From CBDFNC01 sp965249895 (GTDB lineage Bacteria > Pseudomonadota > Gammaproteobacteria > Enterobacterales > CBDFNC01): DNA of 64,000 nucleotides. The stretch spans positions 1,736,001-1,800,000 of the forward strand of contig CBDFNC010000005.1 in assembly GCA_965249895.1 (NCBI GenBank), read 5' to 3'. The notes beneath the pieces were generated by a model, which had not been told where the DNA came from, made no database searches, and saw only the letters and a program-made list of their open reading frames with translations. A program made the position numbers and the translations under genes. The stretch's first letter is position 1. Each line of letters starts with the position of its first letter. Shown in pieces: positions 27,189 to 34,980 of this stretch.

Positions 27189-27281
27189 TCAGATGGCTAA
27201 ATACAGCAGTAACTCTAACCCCAGTAATAGCAACAATGCCGTCCCGACCACAAAAACCTTAGTTTTAGCGAATAAGTTCAT
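27189..27281 (-). CDS. 30-residue single-span membrane protein
   Basis: A very short gene on the minus strand: ATG at 27281 with AAGGAG eight bases upstream, and stop at 27189 just before the shared terminator. The product begins MNLFAKTKVFVVG and continues as an unbroken leucine-rich helix ending YLAI, with two lysines near the N-terminus. It therefore looks like a bitopic inner-membrane small protein with N-in topology. The strong ribosome site, clean stop and adjacent terminator favour a real gene. It occupies the spot where panD and neighbouring genes stand in E. coli. Function unknown; I do not recognise a family. Confidence 0.6.
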   Translation of the reverse strand: MNLFAKTKVFVVGTALLLLLGLELLLYLAI

Positions 27282-27432
27282 TTAATTCTCCTTTTGAATA
27301 GAAAGAGAATCAAGAAATATACCAAAGATTAACCAATTGAATCTTAAGGATAAAACTCAACATAAAAATCAAAACTGGTAAAATCAACCAAATATTTTGG
27401 TCAATTTCACCAAAGGCTTAATCGCTCCGACC

Positions 27433-28092
27433 TTAAGACAACTCTGTCACCAGTTGCCAGGAAGTTTGGCCACTAGCCCAGTACTTACGCTCAAACGGCG
27501 TAGTTGCTTGTTCGCTTTGGTACTCTTTTAACTGGCTCTTATAACCAGCCAACTCCAATGCCTTAGCGAACTCTTTCAAATATAGCCGCCAGTTGCTTCT
27601 CAGCTCCAATCTGCCCCCCAGTTGTAAAAGATAAGGGAATACGGCGGCACCATGCCAGCGGCGCTGCAAATGCTTAGACTTTGGCCAGGGATTTGGATAT
27701 AGCAAGTAATGATGGGTTAGCTGCCACTGCGCCTCTACCGCCAGACGCCATAGGTCGTTTAGGTCCACCTGAATAAGTAACCCATTATCTCCTTCCATGA
27801 AGGGCTGCTTACCAATGCGGTGACCGGACTTATCCATGCCTATCACCAGGGAGTTCGGGTGCCTTTTCGCCAGTATCGCCGTACTCTCCCCTACGCCACA
27901 GCAGGAATCAAAAATGAGCGGGCGGCCATCTGATTCAACCTTTTTTTCCAGATATTTGAATGCATCAATTGTATGCTGTTGATATGGTTTTAAGAATTTG
28001 CTTTTAAGGTGTTTTAATACCACCTGTTCCAGGTTCTCATTAATATCCTCTTGGTTCGATGTAATAACTCTGGAATTGCCTTCTAAACTCAA
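27433..28092 (-). CDS. TrmB-like SAM-dependent methyltransferase
   Basis: A 219-residue protein of the tRNA (guanine-N7)-methyltransferase superfamily. The SAM-binding region is FDSCCGVGESTAILAKRHP near 61-79, followed by VIGMDKS, and the family motif appears as YPNPWPKSKHLQRRW near 133. TrmB itself normally shows FPDPWPKKRHHKRR, so Asp is changed to Asn and the catalytic role may differ. It overlaps the ABC permease stop by 4 nt (ATGA) and is read after it, making a three-gene operon yadG-yadH-this gene. It is most likely a paralogue rather than the housekeeping TrmB; target unknown. Confidence 0.7.
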   Translation of the reverse strand: MSLEGNSRVITSNQEDINENLEQVVLKHLKSKFLKPYQQHTIDAFKYLEKKVESDGRPLIFDSCCGVGESTAILAKRHPNSLVIGMDKSGHRIGKQPFMEGDNGLLIQVDLNDLWRLAVEAQWQLTHHYLLYPNPWPKSKHLQRRWHGAAVFPYLLQLGGRLELRSNWRLYLKEFAKALELAGYKSQLKEYQSEQATTPFERKYWASGQTSWQLVTELS

Positions 28093-28862
28093 GATCTTAG
28101 TCCTATACCTTTGTTAATTAATTGATATGCCACCGTATAAAGCAAAGCAATAAACAGCAAAATCACGGTAAACGAAACGCCGACAGATACATCGGAAATA
28201 CCTAGAAAACCATACCTAAAAGCGTTCACCATATAGATAATGGGGTTCACCTTAGATACCAGCTGCCAGGCGTCAGGCAAAAGCGAAATTGAATAAAATA
28301 CGCCCCCTAAATAGGTTAACGGCGTCAACACGAACGTAGGGATTATGCTGATGTCGTCAAAGCTATCGGCGAATACTGCATTTATCAGGCCCCCCAGAGA
28401 GAACAAGGTTGCAGTCAACAAAACCGTTAAGCCAACGGCAAGAATATTATGTACCTGCAGATCCACAAAAAACAACGAAACACAGGTAACGATAAAGCCA
28501 ACCGCTAACCCTCTCGCTACCCCTCCTCCGACAAATCCGGCAATAATAATATAAGTGGGAACCGGAGCCACCAACAATTCTTCAACATTACGCTGAAACT
28601 TGGCGCTGTAAAAAGAGGAAGCCACATTAGAGTATGAATTTGTGATCACCGACATCATGATAAGCCCGGGAACGATAAACTCCATGTAACTAAAGCCATC
28701 CATTTCTCCGATGCGCGAGCCAATCAAGTTACCGAAAATAACAAAATAGAGCGTCATGGTAATAGCCGGCGGCACTAGCGTTTGCACCCATATTCTAGTG
28801 AAGCGATTGATTTCTTTAATTAAGATACTTTTTAGTGCGACACGGTATACAAGGTTAAACAT
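28089..28862 (-). CDS. yadH: ABC-2 type transporter permease (YadH-like)
   Basis: Inner-membrane permease of an ABC-2 exporter: 257 residues (E. coli YadH 256) with six hydrophobic segments and the ABC-2 signature region PLTYLGGVFYSISLLPD. Its ATG immediately follows the stop of the ATPase gene, so the two are coupled. The pair stands next to hpt as in E. coli. The substrate is unknown in all species I know of. Confidence 0.88.
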   Translation of the reverse strand: MFNLVYRVALKSILIKEINRFTRIWVQTLVPPAITMTLYFVIFGNLIGSRIGEMDGFSYMEFIVPGLIMMSVITNSYSNVASSFYSAKFQRNVEELLVAPVPTYIIIAGFVGGGVARGLAVGFIVTCVSLFFVDLQVHNILAVGLTVLLTATLFSLGGLINAVFADSFDDISIIPTFVLTPLTYLGGVFYSISLLPDAWQLVSKVNPIIYMVNAFRYGFLGISDVSVGVSFTVILLFIALLYTVAYQLINKGIGLRS

Positions 28863-29783
28863 CTATTTCAATCGTCCTTGTTTTATCAGGTTGACAAATA
28901 GCTCTTCCAGCCTGTTGGCCTTATTACGCATGCTTAAAACTTGTATTCCTTGGGCTGATAACTGCTCAAACACCGCATTTAAGCTGTCAGATTTTTTCAC
29001 CGCGACTTCCAGTGTATGGCTATCCGGCATACTGGAGTTAAACCCTGGTAACCCACCAAGCTGACAGTCACTTGCGAGGTCCAGGACAAAGGTTTCCTCA
29101 TCCAACCTGCTTAGCAATTGCTTCATCGACGTATTTTCTACCAACTCACCTTTATCGATAATGCCTATATTACGGCACAGTAGCTCGGCTTCCTCAAGGT
29201 AATGTGTGGTCAATACAATGGTTATGCCTTGCTGTTTGTTGATTTGGGTTAAAAAGTCCCACATGGAGCGCCTGAGCTCGATATCGACCCCGGCTGTAGG
29301 CTCATCCAGGATCAATAACTTTGGCCGATGCATAAGTGCTCTTGCTATCATCAGCCGGCGCTTCATTCCTCCGGAAAGCTCCCTTGAGGCTTGATGACGT
29401 TTGTCCCATAGGTCCAGCTGCTTTAGATAAAGTTCGCTACGCTTATAAGCTTCTTTCCTGTCGACACCATAATAACCCGCCTGGTTAACCAGTATTTGCT
29501 CGACGGGTTCAAACTGATTAAAATTAAATTCCTGAGGAACCAAACCAATCTGGCTTTTCGCCAGCTCTAACTGGGAATCCAGATCATAACCAAATATCTT
29601 TACCTTCCCTTCCGTCTTGTTCACCAGGGAGCTAATAATGCCTATGGTAGTGGATTTTCCGGCGCCATTGGGGCCCAGCAAGGCGTAAAAATCCCCTTGT
29701 TCCACCGTTAGCGATATTCCCTTGAGCGCTTCTACGCCCCCTTTGTATATTTTTTTTAATCCAGATATCTCAATTGCTTTCAT
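28863..29783 (-). CDS. yadG: ABC transporter ATP-binding protein (YadG-like)
   Basis: Energises the YadH-like permease. The 306-residue protein (E. coli YadG 308) has Walker A GPNGAGKST near 37-45, the Q-loop in LVPQEFNFN, the signature LSGGMKRRL, Walker B LLILDEPTAGVD and the switch His in TTHYLEEAE. A C-terminal extension of about 80 residues is usual for this type. It is the first gene of the yadG-yadH-methyltransferase operon, and a strong bidirectional hairpin separates it from hpt. Confidence 0.9.
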   Translation of the reverse strand: MKAIEISGLKKIYKGGVEALKGISLTVEQGDFYALLGPNGAGKSTTIGIISSLVNKTEGKVKIFGYDLDSQLELAKSQIGLVPQEFNFNQFEPVEQILVNQAGYYGVDRKEAYKRSELYLKQLDLWDKRHQASRELSGGMKRRLMIARALMHRPKLLILDEPTAGVDIELRRSMWDFLTQINKQQGITIVLTTHYLEEAELLCRNIGIIDKGELVENTSMKQLLSRLDEETFVLDLASDCQLGGLPGFNSSMPDSHTLEVAVKKSDSLNAVFEQLSAQGIQVLSMRNKANRLEELFVNLIKQGRLK

Positions 29784-29848
29784 TGCTTAATCCTACTGAG
29801 CTTTGTCAGTAATTACTTTGATCCTATCTAATTGAGTTTCCATGGTAC

Positions 29849-29884
29849 AAAATAAAGGGTTGAAACGATTCAACCCTTTATTTT
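29849..29884. terminator. Strong bidirectional-looking hairpin after hpt
   Basis: Perfect 16-bp stem AAAATAAAGGGTTGAA/TTCAACCCTTTATTTT with a 4-nt loop, between hpt and yadG on the minus strand. Confidence 0.8.
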
Positions 29885-29886
29885 CA

Positions 29887-29909
29887 AGTTTGGTTTAATA
29901 AACCAAACT
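29887..29909. terminator. Second hairpin after hpt
   Basis: Perfect 10-bp stem AGTTTGGTTT/AAACCAAACT with a 3-nt loop directly beside the previous hairpin. The two together form a tandem stop between hpt and yadG; the second has no T-run. Confidence 0.55.
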
Positions 29910-29945
29910 ACAGTTAACATTCAGCATTTAAATCTACACTTCCCC

Positions 29946-30473
29946 CTACTCAGGAACAACTTTACCTATATAGGGCAAGTTTCTGTAATTTTGCGCGTAA
30001 TCAATACCATAGCCAACTACAAATTCATCCGGAATAGAATAACCAATCCAGTCTACAGGAACATCTACTTCACGTTTAGAAGGCTTGTCCAGCAAAGTAC
30101 AAATTGTTAGGGAATTAGGGTCGCGCAACAACAGCATTTCTCTAACTTTATTCAGGGTGAAACCTGTATCGATGATATCTTCTACCAATACCACGTCTTT
30201 GCCGCGGATTTCATCGTCAAGATCCTTAAGTATTTTTACTTCTCTGGAACTTTCCATTTTATTGCCGTAACTGGAGGCCGTCATAAAGTCCAACTGCATT
30301 GGCAAATCAATTTCTCTGCACAGATCAGCAAGAAACAAACAGGAACCGCGTAACAGCCCAACTAAGATTAAACCCTCAGTATCTTTATATTTTTCCTGGA
30401 TTTCCTTACCCAGCTCGGTAACGCGAGAACGTAATTCTTGCTCTGAAATCATCACTTCAACTGAGTGCTTCAT
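29946..30473 (-). CDS. hpt: Hypoxanthine phosphoribosyltransferase
   Basis: Purine salvage enzyme converting hypoxanthine (and guanine) with PRPP to the nucleotide. At 175 residues it has the PRPP-binding motif LVEDIIDTGFT (Glu and two Asp at about 98-102), the flexible-loop segment MTASSYG and the base-contact region VDWIGYSIPDEFVVGYG. It is divergent from the LuxR/HapR-type regulator gene, the arrangement known from Vibrio. Confidence 0.95.
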   Translation of the reverse strand: MKHSVEVMISEQELRSRVTELGKEIQEKYKDTEGLILVGLLRGSCLFLADLCREIDLPMQLDFMTASSYGNKMESSREVKILKDLDDEIRGKDVVLVEDIIDTGFTLNKVREMLLLRDPNSLTICTLLDKPSKREVDVPVDWIGYSIPDEFVVGYGIDYAQNYRNLPYIGKVVPE

Positions 30474-30715
30474 TTAATTCTCCATTTTACTTCTTTATTT
30501 ATAAAGGTAATACTTATCAAGCTTTTCCCTAAGGAATGCTAATTTGCTATTAGTTATTTGCCCCAAAATATGTGGCAATAGTTACAATCGTGCACAAAAC
30601 GTTAAAATTTCAGCATGATTCATTGTACTAATAAGGCTGCAAATGATAGTCTTCCGGCGGAAAAAAATACAACTATACTTTTGATTAAAACAGTAGTAGA
30701 CAGTAGACAATTGTT

Positions 30716-31336
30716 ATGGAACCACGCGCAGAATTTAGAAGACGCACTAGACTTGCACCGGAAGCACGCCGTAAACAGTTAATGGAATGCGCTTTGGAAG
30801 TTTTCTCCAAAAGAGGAATCGGCCGCGCAGGACACGCTGAAATAGCAGAACTCGCTCAGGTATCAGTCGCTACAGTGTTTAATTATTTTAACACCAGGGA
30901 AGACCTAGTTAATGCAGTATTAACTGAGGTTGAGCTTTATTTCAGAGGCATTGCGTCCTCTGCATTTGGGCAAAATAAAGCACCCTTGGATTCAATCCAT
31001 GAATATGTGGCACTTATGGTTGAAGCCGCATTTGAAAAACCTGATTACACGCATATCTGGTTAGAATGGAGTTCTTCAGTACGCGAAGAAATCTGGCCAA
31101 GATATTTGAAACTTTTAGCTCACAACACTGACTTGATGAAGAAAACCATCAAGAAAGGATTTGACAGCAAAGAGTTTGAGTGTACGTTGACCGTCGATGA
31201 ATTTTGCCGGGCGCTATCAGGTTGTGGTTATATCACCATACAGATGATTAATCAGCCGGATCAGCCATCTCAAGATAAGGTAACAGAGTTTGTGTACAAC
31301 TATATTACCGCTATCCTGAGACCAATGTCCAAGTGA
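30716..31336 (+). CDS. LuxR/HapR/SmcR-type TetR-family transcriptional regulator
   Basis: Homologue of the master quorum-sensing regulators of Vibrio (LuxR of V. harveyi, HapR, SmcR, LitR). The N-terminal DNA-binding domain is nearly family-typical: RRTRLAPEARRKQLMECALEV, then RGIGRAGHAEIAELAQVSVA (from residue 33) and TVFNYFNTREDLV, matching LuxR's RGIGRGGHADIAEIAQVSVA. The ligand domain keeps WLEWSSSVREEIWP, like LuxR's WFEWSASTRDEVWP. Length is 206 residues (LuxR 205). It stands divergent to hpt, as in Vibrio. Whether it is under Qrr/LuxO control here cannot be seen. A hairpin terminator follows. Confidence 0.9.
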   Translation: MEPRAEFRRRTRLAPEARRKQLMECALEVFSKRGIGRAGHAEIAELAQVSVATVFNYFNTREDLVNAVLTEVELYFRGIASSAFGQNKAPLDSIHEYVALMVEAAFEKPDYTHIWLEWSSSVREEIWPRYLKLLAHNTDLMKKTIKKGFDSKEFECTLTVDEFCRALSGCGYITIQMINQPDQPSQDKVTEFVYNYITAILRPMSK

Positions 31337-31343
31337 TCAAACT

Positions 31344-31370
31344 AAGGTTACCCATTCTGTGGGTAACCTT
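31344..31370 (+). terminator. Hairpin after the LuxR/HapR-type gene
   Basis: Perfect 11-bp stem AAGGTTACCCA/TGGGTAACCTT with a 5-nt loop, 8 nt past the stop. Confidence 0.7.
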
Positions 31371-31435
31371 AATTCGCTTCCTACCCGGTTTTAACCTACA
31401 ACTAAATTAATAGCTACTGTTGTAGAGAACAAGTG

Positions 31436-31732
31436 ATGAAACTTGTCGCCGTTACTGCAAGTCATACCGATGCTGCGCATGCTTATTTAGCCGCCGAGAA
31501 ACTCTTTGCCAGCGCTCAACAGTGTGGTCATCAACTTAAAGTGGAAACCCAAACCCTTTCCGGTATAGACAACGAACTAACGTTGGCTGATATCTCCCAT
31601 GCCGATATTGCTGTCTTCGCCTGTGATGTGGCAATTGAGAATGAAAGCCGGTTCGCACAGATCCCCATCCTTAAAACAGTTCACCAAGCGCTGGAAGCAC
31701 CTGAATATGTCCTGAAAAAGCTACATACCTGA
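31436..31732 (+). CDS. PTS fructose-type EIIB-like domain protein without the catalytic Cys
   Basis: A 98-residue stand-alone domain resembling the EIIB part of fructose PTS permeases. Similarity covers the start KLVAVTAS, the helix AAHAYLAAEKL, VETQTLSGIDNELT and DIAVFACDVAIENESRF. In true EIIB the phosphorylated Cys sits in TACPTGIAHT; here the segment reads TASHTDAAHA, so the Cys is Ser and the following Pro is His. No EIIA or EIIC gene is near. It may be a non-catalytic regulator derived from EIIB, or use another residue. The ATG at 31436 is preceded by only a weak AGAGAA ribosome site. Confidence 0.7.
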   Translation: MKLVAVTASHTDAAHAYLAAEKLFASAQQCGHQLKVETQTLSGIDNELTLADISHADIAVFACDVAIENESRFAQIPILKTVHQALEAPEYVLKKLHT

Positions 31733-31847
31733 ATACCTGATAAGTTTCAAACTATATAATACTTTTCGTTGCACTTATGTTATAAGGATTGGGTGTTCTT
31801 TGCACTACGCAGGGGTTGGCTAGTGCTCTTCGGTTCAAGGAGTGGCT

Positions 31848-32303
31848 ATGATATTTACTCGTGGAATGGTTTTTCTTTGCAGTAACGGGGTCTGGCGCAA
31901 AATCACCGGTATTAACCGCTGGAAGGGCGACGTTTATTACACCAGCAATGCCACAGGAGGAAGTAAAGTTCACAGCAGCCGGAATATGGTAATGTCATTC
32001 TGGTGCAATTACCATGACGTCAGAGAGGTAAACTCTGTGCAGGAAGCAATGCTAAAAATCCGGTTACCCGAATGCTGGTTAAACCCGAATCCGGTTACCC
32101 GAACTGGTTACCCGAACTGGTTAACCGGGCTGAAAAACAAGGACTCCACTTTGCGGCCCGGGAACTCAAAGCATTGGTTGCCTGATCCACATCAGAATAG
32201 CTGGAAAATGCAAAAAGAGGTGATTTCACCTCTTTTTATTCTGCCCAGCGTTGACCCAATTTATGCTCCAACCCTAAATGATCTAAAATTCTCGCCACGA
32301 TAA
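31848..32303 (+). CDS. Hypothetical protein, C-terminal part doubtful
   Basis: An open frame of 151 residues whose ATG at 31848 has AAGGAG five bases upstream. The first ~60 residues (MIFTRGMVFLCSNGVWRKI, then KGDVYYTSN and SFWCNYHDV) look protein-like, with many aromatic residues. From about residue 72 the reading passes through a degenerate repeat and then through the ubiX terminator, and ends antisense inside ubiX. The original end was probably lost when the repeat expanded. I recognise no family. Confidence 0.4.
   Translation: MIFTRGMVFLCSNGVWRKITGINRWKGDVYYTSNATGGSKVHSSRNMVMSFWCNYHDVREVNSVQEAMLKIRLPECWLNPNPVTRTGYPNWLTGLKNKDSTLRPGNSKHWLPDPHQNSWKMQKEVISPLFILPSVDPIYAPTLNDLKFSPR
32060..32130. 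repeat. Degenerate short tandem repeat
   Basis: Five units of about 12-17 bp with the core GGTTACCCGAA or GGTTAACCCGAA starting near 32061, 32077, 32092, 32105 and 32118. They lie inside the hypothetical frame beside ubiX. Confidence 0.75.
32212..32237. terminator. Convergent terminator at the ubiX end
   Basis: Perfect 12-bp stem AAAAAGAGGTGA/TCACCTCTTTTT with a 2-nt loop, A-rich on one side and T-rich on the other, overlapping the last bases of ubiX. It can serve both strands. Confidence 0.8.
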
Positions 32304-32841
32304 ATTCCACTAAATCATCTATGGTTTTTGGTTGATGATAAAAGCCCGGAGCCGCTGGCATAATAGTCACACCCAACTTGGCTAACGCCAGCATATTCTC
32401 AAGATGCAGAGTCGAAAATGGTGTTTCCCTGGGCACCACCAAGAGCTGGCCCTTCTCTTTTAATACGACATCTGCGGCACGCTCGATGAGATTGTCGGAT
32501 AAACCATGAGTAATTGACGCTAACGTCCCGCAGCTGCAAGGGCATATCACCATTTTTTTTGGTGCCGAGGACCCTGAAGCCACAGGAGAGAACCAATCCA
32601 AACCGGAAAACACTTTAATTTGCCCTTCCTTAGCTGAAAATTCCTGGGTTAGCTTTAGACTAAGCGCCTCACAATCTTCCGGCCAATCTAACTCAGCTTC
32701 GGTCTTAATTACTACTCGGGCCGCTGCCGACATTAATAAAAATACCTGGCAATCTAGCTTGACCAGGCTTTCCATCAGCTTAAGGGCATACAGGGAGCCT
32801 GATGCCCCGGTAATTGCCAAGGTTATCTTTTCTTTAAACAT
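32236..32841 (-). CDS. ubiX: Flavin prenyltransferase UbiX
   Basis: Makes prenylated FMN, the cofactor of the UbiD decarboxylase in ubiquinone synthesis. The 201-residue protein begins with the flavoprotein motif LAITGASGSLYALKLMESL and has CPCSCGTLASITHGLSDNLIERAADV in the middle (visible as CPCSCGTLASI and SDNLIERAADV) and the C-terminal VPRETPFSTLHLENML and MPAAPGFYHQPKTIDDLVEF. All are standard. It is next to mpl on the same strand (75 nt apart), a pairing seen in many gammaproteobacteria. Confidence 0.95.
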   Translation of the reverse strand: MFKEKITLAITGASGSLYALKLMESLVKLDCQVFLLMSAAARVVIKTEAELDWPEDCEALSLKLTQEFSAKEGQIKVFSGLDWFSPVASGSSAPKKMVICPCSCGTLASITHGLSDNLIERAADVVLKEKGQLLVVPRETPFSTLHLENMLALAKLGVTIMPAAPGFYHQPKTIDDLVEFIVARILDHLGLEHKLGQRWAE

Positions 32842-32916
32842 ACATATCCGGTGTTTCTTATCGCACTCTGTTGCAAATATTAAACCACAGAGCGCGCACA
32901 GAGCACAGCAGAAGCG

Positions 32917-34275
32917 CTAAGCAGATTGACGGTTCTGCTCCTTTAATGCCGACAGAAGCTTATCGTGAATACCACCAAACCCACCGTTACTCATTACCAA
33001 AATAGTATCGCCAGGCTTTGCGTCGGCAACCAGGTCCGCCACCAATTCATCTACAGACGAACGGATCGTCGCTTCAACTCCGGAGAAGCTATCCCTGAGA
33101 GACCAACTAAGCTCCGGCGGCTCCAAACAATAAATATCATCGGCCAACGCCAAAGATTGGACCATTTCAGTCTTGTGTATACCCAGTTTCATTGTGTTAG
33201 ATCTGGGCTCTAGCACAGCCAGAATGCGAGACTCGCCAACTTTGGCTCGCAAACCTTTAAGTGTCGTGGTTATGGCCGTCGGATGGTGGGCAAAATCGTC
33301 ATACACAACTACCCCATTCACCTCGCCTTTTATCTCCATCCGCCTTTTTGCGTTGATAAAGCTATCCAAGGCTTTGATTGCCTGCTCCGGAATAACCCCA
33401 ACATGTCTCGCCGCGGCAATAGCAGCAAGCGCATTAGCGATATTGTGATCCCCCATAAGAGACCAGCTTACCAGGCCCTGGTTTTTCCCATTTAGCAGAA
33501 CGTAAAATTGACTGCCGTCCCGGGCTTTCTTTTCTACTGTCCAGGTTTCACCCAGGTATTCCAGTTCGCTCCAGCAGCCGTCGGCAATCACCTGCGCAAG
33601 GTTTTCATCGGCTTTAGGTAAAATGACCCGCCCACTAGCAGGCACAGTGCGCATTAAGTGGTGAAATTGTCTTTGGATAGCGGGCAAATCCGGGAAAATA
33701 TCTGCATGATCAAATTCCAGGTTGTTCAGCACTAAGGTTCTGGGGCGGTAATGGACAAACTTAGAGCGCTTATCAAAAAAGGCGCTGTCATATTCGTCCG
33801 CTTCAATCACAAAGAAAGGTGTTTCACCCAATCTGGCAGACAGACCAAAGTTTTCCGGAACACCGCCGATCAAAAATCCTGGTTTTAGTCCGGCATTTTC
33901 CAAAATCCAGCTGATCATGCTTGATGTACTGGTTTTTCCATGCGTGCCAGCCGCAGCCAATACCCATTTGTCTTTAAGGACAAAATCACATAACCATTGA
34001 GGACCAGAAATGTAAGCCAGGTTTTTGTCCAGCATAGCTTCTACACATGCATTTCCCCGGCTCATGGCATTTCCCACCACAACTAAATCCGGAGCAGGAT
34101 CCAGTTGCTTTGGATCATAGCCCTGAGTTAATACGATGCCTTGCTGCTCAAGCTGAGTACTCATTGGCGGGTAAACATTAGCGTCAGAGCCGGAGACAGT
34201 GTGACCTAATTGTTTTGCCAAGACAGCTAAGCCACCCATAAAGGTGCCACAGATCCCCAATATATGAATATGCAT
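32917..34275 (-). CDS. mpl: UDP-N-acetylmuramate:L-alanyl-gamma-D-glutamyl-meso-DAP ligase
   Basis: Recycles peptidoglycan by joining the released tripeptide to UDP-MurNAc; cytoplasmic Mur ligase. From the ATG at 34275 the protein has 452 residues (E. coli 457). Its N-terminus MHIHILGICGTFMGGLAVLA equals the family start; an 18-codon extension up to 34329 is not conserved. The ATP loop is GTHGKTST at 110-117, and the carbamylated-lysine and ligand regions (NLEFDHADIF, AKRRMEI) are present. The 5' end is also the first unit of a tandem array that runs to ppa. Confidence 0.95.
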   Translation of the reverse strand: MHIHILGICGTFMGGLAVLAKQLGHTVSGSDANVYPPMSTQLEQQGIVLTQGYDPKQLDPAPDLVVVGNAMSRGNACVEAMLDKNLAYISGPQWLCDFVLKDKWVLAAAGTHGKTSTSSMISWILENAGLKPGFLIGGVPENFGLSARLGETPFFVIEADEYDSAFFDKRSKFVHYRPRTLVLNNLEFDHADIFPDLPAIQRQFHHLMRTVPASGRVILPKADENLAQVIADGCWSELEYLGETWTVEKKARDGSQFYVLLNGKNQGLVSWSLMGDHNIANALAAIAAARHVGVIPEQAIKALDSFINAKRRMEIKGEVNGVVVYDDFAHHPTAITTTLKGLRAKVGESRILAVLEPRSNTMKLGIHKTEMVQSLALADDIYCLEPPELSWSLRDSFSGVEATIRSSVDELVADLVADAKPGDTILVMSNGGFGGIHDKLLSALKEQNRQSA

Positions 34276-34912
34276 TTTTCTTTTCTCTACCTTACTTAAT
34301 ACGTCAAATGTCAGCGAAGCTATGCTCACTCAAAAGATAAATATCACCAAACAAGCTAAAAAGGCGCCGTAATTCCCCAATATACGAAGACGCATTTTTC
34401 TTTTCTCTACCTTACTTAATACGTCAAATGTCAGCGAAGCTTTGCTCACTCAAAACGATCAATATCACCAAACAAGCTAAAAAGGCACCGTAATCCCCCA
34501 ATATACGAAGACGCATTTTTCTTTTCTCTACCTTACTTAATACGTCAAATGTCAGCGAAGCTTTGCTCACTCAAACGATCAATATCACCAAACAAGCTAA
34601 AAAGGCGCCGCAATTCCCCAATATACGAAGACGCATTTTTCTTTTCTCTACCTTACTTAATACGTCAAATGTCAGTGAAGCTATGCTCACTCAAAAAATA
34701 AATATCACCAAACAAGCTAAAAGGCGCCGTAATTCCCCAATATACAAATATGCATTTTTTTTCTCTACCTTACTTAATACGTCAAATGTCAGCGAAGCTT
34801 TGCTCACTCAAACGATCAATATCACCAAACAAGCTAAAAAGGCGCCGTAATCCCGCAATATAGAAGGATCTTTTTTCTTTTCTCTACCTTACTTAATACG
34901 TCAAATGTCAGC
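34255..34912. repeat. ~120-bp tandem array built from the mpl start region
   Basis: About 5.5 units with period 117-121 bp fill the gap between mpl and ppa. The core TTTTCTCTACCTTACTTAAT begins at 34281, 34401, 34522, 34642, 34759 and 34878. On the minus strand each of the first four extra units holds an ATG (34395, 34516, 34636, 34755) followed by codons resembling the mpl start: mpl reads MHIHILGICGTFMGGLAVL, the units read MRLRILGNYGAFLACLVI and stop after 12 to 30 codons. The unit thus contains the mpl leader, its ribosome region and a diverged copy of its first ~20 codons. The last unit has lost the ATG. Confidence 0.9.
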
Positions 34913-34980
34913 GGCTATAGCCATTTGAAATGCCCTAGTTATAATAGGCCACCATTTGTAAACATTTAAAGGACTAGCTA

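Noticed and set aside
30490..30530. LuxR/HapR operator for autoregulation
   Set aside because: Both half-site-like strings are present but separated by 9 bp instead of 2; too weak to list as a site.
34563..34850. 95-residue plus-strand frame with internal repeats
   Set aside because: A by-product of the tandem array; the repeated residues only reflect the repeated DNA, and there is no ribosome site.
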